64,000 bases of DNA from the NCBI GenBank assembly GCA_005862285.1, contig SZXW01000007.1, positions 1 to 64,000 of the forward strand, written 5' to 3'. Positions 15,615-23,904 of the stretch are shown here, in pieces. Source of the stretch: Chlorobium sp. GTDB taxonomy: Bacteria > Bacteroidota > Chlorobiia > Chlorobiales > Chlorobiaceae. The translations under genes and the position numbers were made by a program. Positions within the stretch are counted from its first letter, which is position 1. Every line of letters begins with the position of its first letter. Under the pieces are notes generated by a model. It did not search any database, had not been told where the DNA came from, and was given only the letters and a program-made list of their open reading frames with translations.

Positions 15615-18227
15615 ATGTTCCTCATTCAAGGGCCACAGGAATCGGCAGCGTTACGCGGTAACGTTCACTCTATGGTACATGACGGGCACAATCTTTCCGG
15701 CCTTACTGAAAAAGAGGTTGGAGAACGTCTTGAGCGGGATGGTTACAATGAACTGCCCGCTTCTGCAAAAAACTCCTTTTTCAGGATTTTAGCCGATGTT
15801 CTCCTCGAGCCGATGTTCATAATGCTTCTGGTATGCGGCTTTCTCTACATTCTGCTCGGAAGCGTGGCCGATGCCTTTATGCTGCTCGGGTTCGTGGTTG
15901 TCGTCATCGTCATTACCCTCTATCAGGAAGAAAAGACGCAGAAAGCCCTCGATGCCCTGCGCGATCTTTCAAGCCCCCGAGCGCATGTGATCCGTGATGG
16001 ACGGCAGCAGAGAATAGCCGGAAGGGAGGTTGTCCGGGACGATATAGTGCTGCTTTCCGAAGGAGACCGTGTGCCTGCCGATGCCGTTCTTCTTTTCGGT
16101 GAGCATATTTCAGTCGATGAATCGCTTCTGACCGGAGAATCGGTGCCAGTGAGGAAAAAAGTTTCTGACGGCAACGATGCGGCTCTTCATCCAGGCGGGG
16201 ATGATCTGCCCTTTGTTTTTTCAGGAACCCTCGTTGTAAAAGGCCGTGGTATCGCAAAGGTAATCAGGACCGGTGCAGATACGGAGCTTGGATCGATCGG
16301 AAAGGCTCTCGGAAAACTTGTTCAGGGAGATACTTCCCTGCAGCGCGAAACGCGCGTTATCGTAAGGAATTTCAGCATTCTGAGCTTGATTCTCTGCACC
16401 CTCGTCGCGATTGTCTATTCTTTTACCCGACATGACTGGCTGAACGGTTTTTTGGCAGGCCTTACCCTTGCAATGGCTACCCTGCCGGAAGAATTTCCCA
16501 TTGTGCTGACTGTTTTCCTTGCGCTTGGGGCATGGCGCCTTTCGCGGTATCAGGTCCTGACCCGCCAAATACCTGCAATTGAAATGCTTGGTGCGGCTAC
16601 CGTGCTTTGTGTCGATAAAACCGGCACGCTGACCGAAAACCTCATGACCGTGAGAGGGATCGTAACCGATGGTGTTTATACTCCTCTTGACGGAGATCCC
16701 GCTTCTCTCGACGAGGAACTGCATGAAGTGATCGAATATGCCATTCTTGCGAGTCCGCCCGATCCTTTCGATCCGATGGAAAAGGCCATGAAACGGCTCG
16801 GTGAACGAACCCTTGGAGGGACGGACCATTTGCACCGGGACTGGCAGCTCGTGAAAGAGTACCCTCTGTCCGACAGTATCCTTGCCATTTCACACGTATG
16901 GAAGTCTGCCAGCGGAAGCAACTATGTGATCGCCTCGAAAGGCGCTCCCGAGGCGATCGCGGACCTGTGCCATTTCGATTCCGTGCGCTTTTCAGCACTT
17001 CAGGAGGAGATCAATCTGCTTGCGGACAGAGGTTTCCGTGTTTTAGGAGTTGCAAGGGCTGTTTTCCCTGAATCGGAGCTGCCTCTTCAGGTGCACGATT
17101 ACCAGTTTGAGTTTCTCGGCCTGCTCGGACTGGCTGATCCTGTACGCGACGGGGTGAAAGATGCGCTTCGGGAGTGCTACAGCGCCGGGATCAAGGTCAA
17201 GATGATTACCGGTGATTATCCCCAGACAGCCCGATGCATCGGGCAGGAAATAGGGCTTGATCATTTCGACAGCATTATTACCGGCGACGAGCTTGACCGT
17301 ATGGACGATGAATCGCTGCAGGATCGAATTGCGGAAACCGGTATTTTTGCGAGAGTTGTCCCTCATCAGAAACTGCGTATTGTCCAGGCGTTGAAAAAGC
17401 ATGGAGAAGTCGTGGCAATGACCGGGGACGGCGTGAACGACGCACCGGCATTGAAAGCATCGGATATCGGCATTGCGATGGGTGGCAGAGGGACCGATGT
17501 TGCCCGTGAGGCCGCTTCGATCGTGCTGCTCGACGATCATTTCGATTCAATCGTGCGTGCGGTCCGGATGGGGAGGAGAATTTACGACAATCTGAAAAAA
17601 GCCATGGCTTTCATTGTTTCAGTCCACCTTCCTATCGCCGGAATGTCCCTGATACCCGTTATTATGCATTGGCCTCTTGCTTTGCTGCCGGCCCATATAC
17701 TTTTTCTCGAACTTATTATCGATCCTTCCTGCACCATCGTATTCGAAATGGAAGCGGATGAAAAGGATATCATGAACCGGAAATCGCGCGGGCTCGATGA
17801 GCCTCTGTTCAGCCGGGCAGTGTTCAGTAGGGCTGTTATTCAGGGAACATGCATTTTTCTTGCCGTACTTGGTGTTTATGCCTTCATGCTTAATCATGGA
17901 TACAGCGAAAACGAAGCCCGTACCATTTGTTTCACTGGAATCGTTTCAGGTAATCTCGGACTGATTTTTGCCAACCGTTCCTGGACGAAAAGCATTTTCG
18001 GCATGCTCGGCGAACCAAACAGGGCGCTCTGGTGGGTGACCGGGGGAGCCGTGTTTTTTCTCGCCGCTGCGGCAGGCATACCTTTTCTTCAGGAACTTTT
18101 CCGGTTTGCACCACTTCAATGGCGTCACATGCCTTTGGTCCTCGGGCTCAGCATACTCTGTTTTGTCATAGCGGATGTCGTGAAAATGAAACACCCGAGA
18201 CTTCTCATCCAGAGCTTTTCAAAATGA
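15615..18227 (+). CDS. P-type cation ATPase, P2A-like with atypical ion-site residues
   Basis: This is an 870-residue ATP-driven cation pump. It shows in order the actuator loop LLTGESVPV, the PEEFP motif of TM4 (about residues 291-295; PEGLP in calcium pumps), the phosphorylated Asp in DKTGTLTEN, the KGAPEAI nucleotide-site motif, and the hinge TGDGVNDAPALKASD. Aligned by eye to SERCA, TM5 Asn/Glu become His/Ile, and TM6 NLVTDG becomes ELIIDP, so the ion site differs from classical calcium pumps. Substrate is therefore uncertain (calcium, manganese or another cation). A later start near MVHDGHNLSGL is possible. It follows a small unknown gene by four bases. Confidence 0.88.
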   Translation: MFLIQGPQESAALRGNVHSMVHDGHNLSGLTEKEVGERLERDGYNELPASAKNSFFRILADVLLEPMFIMLLVCGFLYILLGSVADAFMLLGFVVVVIVITLYQEEKTQKALDALRDLSSPRAHVIRDGRQQRIAGREVVRDDIVLLSEGDRVPADAVLLFGEHISVDESLLTGESVPVRKKVSDGNDAALHPGGDDLPFVFSGTLVVKGRGIAKVIRTGADTELGSIGKALGKLVQGDTSLQRETRVIVRNFSILSLILCTLVAIVYSFTRHDWLNGFLAGLTLAMATLPEEFPIVLTVFLALGAWRLSRYQVLTRQIPAIEMLGAATVLCVDKTGTLTENLMTVRGIVTDGVYTPLDGDPASLDEELHEVIEYAILASPPDPFDPMEKAMKRLGERTLGGTDHLHRDWQLVKEYPLSDSILAISHVWKSASGSNYVIASKGAPEAIADLCHFDSVRFSALQEEINLLADRGFRVLGVARAVFPESELPLQVHDYQFEFLGLLGLADPVRDGVKDALRECYSAGIKVKMITGDYPQTARCIGQEIGLDHFDSIITGDELDRMDDESLQDRIAETGIFARVVPHQKLRIVQALKKHGEVVAMTGDGVNDAPALKASDIGIAMGGRGTDVAREAASIVLLDDHFDSIVRAVRMGRRIYDNLKKAMAFIVSVHLPIAGMSLIPVIMHWPLALLPAHILFLELIIDPSCTIVFEMEADEKDIMNRKSRGLDEPLFSRAVFSRAVIQGTCIFLAVLGVYAFMLNHGYSENEARTICFTGIVSGNLGLIFANRSWTKSIFGMLGEPNRALWWVTGGAVFFLAAAAGIPFLQELFRFAPLQWRHMPLVLGLSILCFVIADVVKMKHPRLLIQSFSK

Positions 18228-18274
18228 TGAGAAGTGCACATCTACCTGAGACGGCCGTCGTTTTCAGCTGCATC

Positions 18275-18331
18275 GCGCAATCATAGCCGGATGCCGGGCA
18301 TGGAAAGCCCGGCAAGGGTACGATTGTGCGC
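18275..18331. terminator. Nested palindrome, probable bidirectional terminator
   Basis: Outer arms GCGCAATC and GATTGTGCGC enclose an inner 8-bp perfect stem TGCCGGGC / GCCCGGCA with a 7-base loop. It lies between the end of the ATPase gene and the end of the convergent SecB-like gene, the expected site for a two-way transcription stop. A clear T-run is absent. Confidence 0.5.
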
Positions 18332-18349
18332 TGAAGAAAGGGAAGCTTA

Positions 18350-18805
18350 TCAGTTCTGTTGCGGTTCGAGAGGGAGGTTTACATCCTGCTGGATGATCTC
18401 CTCGATATTGTTGGCCGGAATGAAGAAACGGTTCATCGGGGTCTGGTCGGTTCTTTCATGAAGGATGCCGCGTGCCGTGCCGGCAGTGATCGAAGCAAGA
18501 TGGCCGGCAAAATGCTTGGGCAGCAGGATAAACCCGCTCTGCTGGCCTGTAAAGAAGTTCCATGATTCAGGATCGATTGCAAAGATGCAGCCTGCTTCGA
18601 TAGTGATGAAAGACCGTTCATCCTGAACGAAGTCATTTTTAAAAAGCACCTTCAGGAGCTTCTGTTTACTGTCCACACCGAAATTCAGGCCCACATTTAT
18701 TTTAACCGGCTTGTTTTCCTCGAAATAAGTCGGTTCAACAACAAGCTGTTCGGTAACAATTTTGACAAGGGCATAATTTACCCGGCGTTCGGCGTTTTCT
18801 GACAT
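18350..18805 (-). CDS. SecB-fold-like protein
   Basis: A 151-residue soluble protein. Its plan resembles the export chaperone SecB: N-terminal beta strands (VTEQLVVEPTYF), a strand pair around VLFKNDFVQDERSFITIEAGCIFAI, then a helix with LASITAGTARGIL and a closing RFFIPANNIEEII like the SecB C-terminal region. Identity to proteobacterial SecB is low, so this is a fold-level guess. If correct it would bind unfolded clients, perhaps for export or for a toxin-antitoxin system. It is convergent with the ATPase gene. Confidence 0.45.
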   Translation of the reverse strand: MSENAERRVNYALVKIVTEQLVVEPTYFEENKPVKINVGLNFGVDSKQKLLKVLFKNDFVQDERSFITIEAGCIFAIDPESWNFFTGQQSGFILLPKHFAGHLASITAGTARGILHERTDQTPMNRFFIPANNIEEIIQQDVNLPLEPQQN

Positions 18806-18933
18806 TATTGTAAAGAAATGGTTGAAAAAAAATAAGTTGTATTTAACAAAAAACTTTCAGCGCAAAAATAGGGAATTTATTTGAAACACACTTTTAATTA
18901 TTTTCTTTTCTTTTTCGCTTCTGATACCGGGCG

Positions 18934-18968
18934 CCTCCAGTTTCTCTGAAACTTGAAACATCTGGAGG
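18934..18968 (+). promoter_or_regulatory. Hairpin in murB leader
   Basis: The 7-bp perfect arms CCTCCAG and CTGGAGG, with an inner TTTC/GAAA extension, lie about 65 bases before the murB-like start. It could be a leader RNA hairpin or a protein site; no known riboswitch class was recognised. Confidence 0.3.
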
Positions 18969-19034
18969 ATCATCTTGTTCCACTGGTTTCCCGGTCTTCA
19001 GTAACGGTTTATTGATATCAAACGATCACCAGCC

Positions 19035-20642
19035 ATGCCTGTATCATCCCTCCCTTGTTCTTTCGAATCTGATGTTCAACTTGCAAAAAGGGCCTATTAC
19101 GGTATTGGGGGTGAAACCCGCTTCATTGCTTATCCAGCGTCTCCTTCGGAGCTTGCGGACCTTCTGATCTGGAACAGGGAAAAATGCTATCCCCTCGCCC
19201 TGATGGGCTCTGGAAGCAACATACTTTTTTCCGATGCGCCGTTTCCGGGGATTGTCATTTCCCTGAAGAAGATGAACCGGATGTTCTGGATTTCCGGCAA
19301 TGAACTCTTCTGCGGGGCAGGTGTGGAAAACAGTGCAATAGCCGAAGAACTTCTGAGAAGCGGAAGGGCGGGGGGAGAATGGCTATACAGGCTGCCCGGT
19401 CAGATCGGCTCGACCGTGAGAATGAATGCCCGCTGTTTCGGAGGAGAAGTATCCGAACATACATCGGGTATTCTGTCGGTTTCAGTCGATGGCCGCATGC
19501 GCTGGCTTGCAGCTGACCAGGTTTTTCATGGATACAAGCAGACATCGCTGATGGGAAATCCTGAAATAGTCACTGCTGTGCTTCTTCGTTTCCCCGATAT
19601 CCGTCCAAGGCATGAGATAGAAAAGCTGATGAGGAAAAATGAACAGGAGCGTCTTGAAAAGCATCATTTCGATTACCCGAGCTGCGGGTCAACGTTCAAG
19701 AACAATTACAGCGCCGGGCGCTCAAGTGGTAAAATATTCGATGAGCTTGGTTTCAGGGGAGAGAGGGAAGGAGGTGCCGAGGTCAGCCATTATCATGCAA
19801 ATTTTATTTTCAACAAGGAAAACGCCACGGCGGATGATGTGCTCCGGCTTGCCGCCCGCATGAGAAGTGCCGCGTATGAAAAAGCCGGTGTCCGGCTCGA
19901 TCTTGAAGTTCAGTGCATTGGTTCGTTCGATCGCGCCTTGCTCGATAATTGCGGAGTGGCATATACTCCGGATCCTGACGATGCTTCCAGAGGATGGACA
20001 GGACTTTTATCGGGGAATGATGATCTCGTTCCGGCAGAACTCTATCCTCGCATGCTTTTTCAGGGTCCGATAACAGGTTATCACGGAATGGATCATGAAT
20101 ATCCTTCAGGGGTTTTTGCTGAGATCGAACAGCTTGCTTCCCTCGAAGATGCTGAAAGAAATCCGGGGCTGCCGTTACTTCGCTGGACAACCCGGCTTAA
20201 CAATAACGATGCATTTCTGGTCAATCCTCCTGAATCTGTCGGAAAGGGAGCGTTTCTCGACGGTCTCTGGCAGTTCAGCGTTTCAGAACTTTTTATCGCC
20301 TGTGGTGACCGTAAGAACGGTTACCTCGAATTTGAAATGACGCCGCAGGGCCAATGGGTCGCTTTACGTTTCGAGGGCCCGCGAAAAAAGGCATCGGGGT
20401 GTGAGTTTCTTTCTGCCGAACCCTGGATAGAACATATCAGGCTTCTGCAGGGTGACGCGGAATTCGGAATGGAACTGTCATATGAACTACTTCAGCCGTT
20501 CGTCAGCGAAGGAGCAATAGCCTTGCAGTGCTGTGCTTCCACGGGAAAAGGGGAGTACGGGCTGCTTCCCTGGTGGAAGGATCCGTCAAAACCGGCCGAT
20601 TTTCATCAGCCGGGATATTTTTTCCGGGTTCCTTTATCGTAG
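19035..20642 (+). CDS. murB: MurB (UDP-N-acetylmuramate dehydrogenase) fused to a CBM9/DOMON-like domain
   Basis: Residues 1-297 are a complete type II MurB, the FAD enzyme that reduces UDP-GlcNAc-enolpyruvate to UDP-MurNAc. Seen are GSGSNILFSD, the PGQIGSTVRMNARCFGGE segment, CGSTFKN with the catalytic Ser, GGAEVSHYHANFIFN, and LDLEVQ with the closing Glu. MurB normally ends there at about 300 residues. A further 240 residues follow with the strand pattern of CBM9/DOMON-like sugar-binding folds: WQFSVSELFIACGD and NGYLEFEMTPQGQW resemble the EVFI...YEFEVNP core. The fusion appears real because no stop or frame change occurs. The role of the added domain is unknown. Confidence 0.85.
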   Translation: MPVSSLPCSFESDVQLAKRAYYGIGGETRFIAYPASPSELADLLIWNREKCYPLALMGSGSNILFSDAPFPGIVISLKKMNRMFWISGNELFCGAGVENSAIAEELLRSGRAGGEWLYRLPGQIGSTVRMNARCFGGEVSEHTSGILSVSVDGRMRWLAADQVFHGYKQTSLMGNPEIVTAVLLRFPDIRPRHEIEKLMRKNEQERLEKHHFDYPSCGSTFKNNYSAGRSSGKIFDELGFRGEREGGAEVSHYHANFIFNKENATADDVLRLAARMRSAAYEKAGVRLDLEVQCIGSFDRALLDNCGVAYTPDPDDASRGWTGLLSGNDDLVPAELYPRMLFQGPITGYHGMDHEYPSGVFAEIEQLASLEDAERNPGLPLLRWTTRLNNNDAFLVNPPESVGKGAFLDGLWQFSVSELFIACGDRKNGYLEFEMTPQGQWVALRFEGPRKKASGCEFLSAEPWIEHIRLLQGDAEFGMELSYELLQPFVSEGAIALQCCASTGKGEYGLLPWWKDPSKPADFHQPGYFFRVPLS

Positions 20643-20668
20643 CTGGAGCTTTGTTTTCGGGATCAGGA

Positions 20669-21535
20669 TTACAGATCGGCGGCAGGCATACGTGATACCT
20701 CTTCGGCAGTGAATACCGGTCCTTCCTTGCATACATAAACTGAACCTACATTGCAGCGTCCGCATTTGCCGACTCCGCACTTCATACGGTTTTCCAGGGT
20801 GGTATATACATTGCGCTCTTCGAAACCAAGTTTTTTAAGCGAGACAAGGGTGAACTTGATCATGATCGGCGGCCCGCAAAGCACAGCGACGCAGTTCTCC
20901 GGTGATGGAGCAGCCTGCTCGAGCACGGTCGGAACAAAACCTACCTTGTTTTTCCAGTCGGGTGTTTCTCCGCCCGGATCGACCGTAAGAACCAGATCGA
21001 CATCGTCCCGTTTTTCCCATTCTTCGAGTTCATGCTTGTAAACAAGATCGGCTACGGTCCTTGCACCGTAAACGATGGTGACTTTTCCGAACTTGTCCCG
21101 CTGATCGAGACATGACCAGATGACGCTGCGGGTTGGCGGAAGAGCGATGCCTCCGGCAATGAAGAGCAGGTTTTTTCCGTAAAAATCTTCTATGGGAAAG
21201 CGGTTGCCGTAAGGACCTCGGAAAGTGATGAGATCGCCGATGTCGGAATTCGCCAGTGCCGAAGTCACCCTTCCGGACTGCCGGAAGGTACACTCGATAT
21301 AATCTTTTCTGGTTTCAGGGCTCGCAACGCAGAAGGTGCTTTCTCCCTCACCGTAAATGCCGTAAAGACCGAACATGCCTGTACGGTAGTTTTCCCTGAA
21401 CAGTTCGTGGTCGGCCGGGTCCTGGAACTCGAGCCTCATGGTTTTGACGCCGGGCGCCTCGTCATGGCGAGCCACGATTTTCATTACGGCCGGTTTGTAG
21501 ATATTCTGGTGCGAGTGATGGTTGTGTTCTTTCAC
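20669..21535 (-). CDS. flxA: FlxA-like FAD/NAD(P)H-binding subunit (hydrogenase gamma-type)
   Basis: The 288-residue product starts from GTG in a GTGA overlap with the upstream gene; the longer ORF-track start would run 90 bases into that gene. It has a ferredoxin-reductase-type fold with FAD loop and NAD site (AGGIALPPTRSVIW, VLCGPPIMIKF) and a C-terminal [2Fe-2S] motif CGVGKCGRCNVGSVYVC, as in sulfhydrogenase gamma and dihydroorotate dehydrogenase electron-transfer subunits. It is predicted to take electrons from NADH and pass them to the FlxB/FlxC/FlxD iron-sulfur chain. It is the last gene of the operon. Confidence 0.8.
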   Translation of the reverse strand: MKEHNHHSHQNIYKPAVMKIVARHDEAPGVKTMRLEFQDPADHELFRENYRTGMFGLYGIYGEGESTFCVASPETRKDYIECTFRQSGRVTSALANSDIGDLITFRGPYGNRFPIEDFYGKNLLFIAGGIALPPTRSVIWSCLDQRDKFGKVTIVYGARTVADLVYKHELEEWEKRDDVDLVLTVDPGGETPDWKNKVGFVPTVLEQAAPSPENCVAVLCGPPIMIKFTLVSLKKLGFEERNVYTTLENRMKCGVGKCGRCNVGSVYVCKEGPVFTAEEVSRMPAADL

Positions 21536-22545
21536 GGAAGTAGTTTTGAAATCTCTTGTAATGTTTCGGTAATACCCATATCGACCGGACACTGGCGGGA
21601 GCACCTGCCGCAGCCGGAACATTTGTTCAGACTGAATTTTCCGGGGAAGTAGTTGAACTTGTGCATGATGCGCTGACGCCAGCGGGCGGATTGTGTCGAG
21701 CGGGGGTTGTGGCCTGAAGTATGCATGGTGAAAAGGGCGAAGGAGCAGCTGTCCCAGTTTTTTCTTCTGATGCCGCTGTAGGTATCGCCTTCGTCCTGGA
21801 TGTCAAAACAGTGGCAGGTGGGACAGAGATAGGTGCAGGATGCACATCCGATGCAGCGTACCGAGATTTCCTTCCAGAACCTGCTCTCGAAGTTTTCAGG
21901 ATTTTTGAGCCATTCGACACAGGCCTCCAGGTTGAACTTTTCGGGTACCGCAGCGGGAGGCACCGGGCTTTCCGTGCTCTCCTGCAGAAGGTCCGCGATT
22001 GAAGCGAATGCATCGCGGCCGCGGTCGGTAATTTCCTCGACCAGCCATCCCTTTCCGCCATTTATGGGGCGCAGCAGGATATCTGAACCCATCGTGCTGT
22101 CCGGGGCAAGGTTAAGGGATGTGCACATGCAGAAATCATCGGCTTTGACGCAGGCAATAGAAACAATGACCGTTTCGTTACGGCGCTGGAACCAGTATTC
22201 GTCCCTGTAGTCCCACCCGAAAAGCGGATCGTCGATGGCGACACCGGAAGCATCGCAGGGACGGGCGCCGAATACGATCCTTTTACCCGAAGGAGGCAGG
22301 AATTCGGTGGTATCGATTGCCTGCTTCCTGATGGCATATTTGAGTATCGGCTCGGTCTGCGGGAAAAACAGCTCCTTGATGGAAAGGTCAGGGAGTACGA
22401 TATCCAGCTCGAACTCCGATGCTTTCTCAACCGGCCGGTAAGCTGAAATATTCGATTTGCGGACAGGCCCTATGACTGTATTTCCTGATGACTTCCATCG
22501 TTCGATACAATTGTCGAGTTTATCGGCTGAAAGTATTTTTGGCAT
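21532..22545 (-). CDS. flxB: FlxB-like 4Fe-4S subunit (sulfhydrogenase beta-type)
   Basis: A 337-residue iron-sulfur protein similar to the beta subunit of archaeal sulfhydrogenase (HyhB/HydB). Residues 1-160 are the typical N-terminal region with FGARPCDASGVAIDD and a CMC pair. The C-terminal half has two cluster motifs, CIGCASCTYLCPTCHC and CSGCGRCSRQCPVDMG, for [4Fe-4S] centres. It is expected to conduct electrons between the flavin subunit and the Hdr part. It starts 13 bases after flxC and overlaps flxA by four bases. Confidence 0.8.
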   Translation of the reverse strand: MPKILSADKLDNCIERWKSSGNTVIGPVRKSNISAYRPVEKASEFELDIVLPDLSIKELFFPQTEPILKYAIRKQAIDTTEFLPPSGKRIVFGARPCDASGVAIDDPLFGWDYRDEYWFQRRNETVIVSIACVKADDFCMCTSLNLAPDSTMGSDILLRPINGGKGWLVEEITDRGRDAFASIADLLQESTESPVPPAAVPEKFNLEACVEWLKNPENFESRFWKEISVRCIGCASCTYLCPTCHCFDIQDEGDTYSGIRRKNWDSCSFALFTMHTSGHNPRSTQSARWRQRIMHKFNYFPGKFSLNKCSGCGRCSRQCPVDMGITETLQEISKLLP

Positions 22546-22558
22546 ACGAATAGGTTAC

Positions 22559-23389
22559 TTAAAGAATGAAAGTCTCGGAATCGTCTTTTTTGAAACTGGC
22601 AAGAACCGGTTCCTGAGTCATGCTCAGTCCTGCGAAATGATCGAATGACTCCCTGGCTTCTACTGCCATCCTGCGGTTGATGAGGCGCAGCGGAATGTTG
22701 ACCGGACAGGCCCTGTCGCAGTTGCCGCACTCGACACACCTTCCTGCGAGATGGAATGCCCTGATGATGTTCCATTCGAAATTTCCGAGTGTATGAGGGG
22801 AAGTATTGATCCATTGCGGTTGATTGCAGTCGACGATGCATCTGCGGCAGTAGCACATGGGACAGGCCTGTCTGCATGCATAGCATTTGATGCATTTCGA
22901 GAATTCATCCTGCCAGAAGGAAAAACGTTCCTGTGCGCTCATCTTCTCGAGCTTTTCTATGACAGGATCGGAATCAGAAACGGAGGGATTTTCGCTGAGA
23001 GAAACGACAAATTCGGAAAATTCGAGAGCGTTGGTGCCATCGAGAGCTTTTATGGTGTTTCCTGCCGGCTCGAACCCGAAAATGACTATCTGGTCAGGGT
23101 TGAGCTGGTTTTCTGCTGCAAGAATGTTGATCGAGCGGATTCCTTCGGGCCGCAGAAAGACTGCAACGCTTTTTTCATCGCTCAGCAGGCTTTCGGTGAC
23201 AAGATAACCGGAAAGATTTGCAATGCAGAGGTCGTCAAGCACCAGGCGGTCAACCTGTTCGGCAGAGCTGATGAACACCGGCCTCCGTCTTTCAGGGGTG
23301 GTTCCGCCTGTATATCCGACAACAAGTTTTACTTCGCCGTTCGAAAGAAGTTCCTTTGCCCTGTTTCTGTATTGTACCTCTATGCTCAT
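22559..23389 (-). CDS. flxC: FlxC-like 4Fe-4S subunit
   Basis: The 276-residue protein has an N-terminal part of about 150 residues resembling the FlxC/FdhB-like fold (VVGYTGGTTPERRRPVF; ILAAENQLNPDQIVIFGFEPAG). Two [4Fe-4S] motifs follow: CIKCYACRQACPMCYC plus nearby extra Cys, and CVECGNCDRACPVNIPL. It is the third Flx subunit. Neighbour order and motif type, rather than a clear single-family match, support the name. It is 13 bases downstream of flxD. Confidence 0.7.
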   Translation of the reverse strand: MSIEVQYRNRAKELLSNGEVKLVVGYTGGTTPERRRPVFISSAEQVDRLVLDDLCIANLSGYLVTESLLSDEKSVAVFLRPEGIRSINILAAENQLNPDQIVIFGFEPAGNTIKALDGTNALEFSEFVVSLSENPSVSDSDPVIEKLEKMSAQERFSFWQDEFSKCIKCYACRQACPMCYCRRCIVDCNQPQWINTSPHTLGNFEWNIIRAFHLAGRCVECGNCDRACPVNIPLRLINRRMAVEARESFDHFAGLSMTQEPVLASFKKDDSETFIL

Positions 23390-23402
23390 GAAATGTAATG
23401 AG

Positions 23403-23852
23403 TTAAAGTGATGCCTGCGACTGCGTTTCCTCGATAAGCCCGTGGTACTGGGTAAATGGACCGAGAGCGCGGATATCTTCGGTTATGGTGTTGATGAGCT
23501 CTGCGAATTTCACGCCCTCAGCAGCACTGATCCAGGAATATTTGACCCTGTCTGTGGGTATACCGGTAAAATCGAGCAGGGCACGAAATACTGTCCATCT
23601 GCGTCGTGCATGATAGTTGCCGTGAGTGAAATGGCAATCCCCCGGATGGCATCCGCTTATAAGCACTCCATCAGCACCTTTCTGCAGGGCTTTGAGTATG
23701 AACATCGGACTGATCCTGCCGGTACAGGGGAGGCGCACAAGACGCACATTTGGAGCGTATTTCAGTCGGCTAGTGCCGGCAAGGTCAGCTCCTGCATAGG
23801 TGCAGTATGTACAGACAAAAGCAACTATTTTCGGTTCGAATTGTTCGCTCAT
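23403..23852 (-). CDS. flxD: FlxD/MvhD-type [2Fe-2S] electron-transfer subunit
   Basis: About 149 residues from ATG at MSEQFEP; the six-residue ORF-track extension begins with TTG. MvhD-family proteins bridge a hydrogenase or flavin module to HdrA. Their conserved cysteines are all seen: FVCTYCTYAGADLAG, VRLPCTGRI and ISGCHPGDCHF. No Mvh hydrogenase genes are present, so here the bridge is to FlxABC. It lies 52 bases after hdrA. Confidence 0.85.
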   Translation of the reverse strand: MSEQFEPKIVAFVCTYCTYAGADLAGTSRLKYAPNVRLVRLPCTGRISPMFILKALQKGADGVLISGCHPGDCHFTHGNYHARRRWTVFRALLDFTGIPTDRVKYSWISAAEGVKFAELINTITEDIRALGPFTQYHGLIEETQSQASL

Positions 23853-23904
23853 CAGTTTGTTAAGTGGCAAATTTTCTCATGATTGACCGGAATGCGGGAC
23901 TTTT

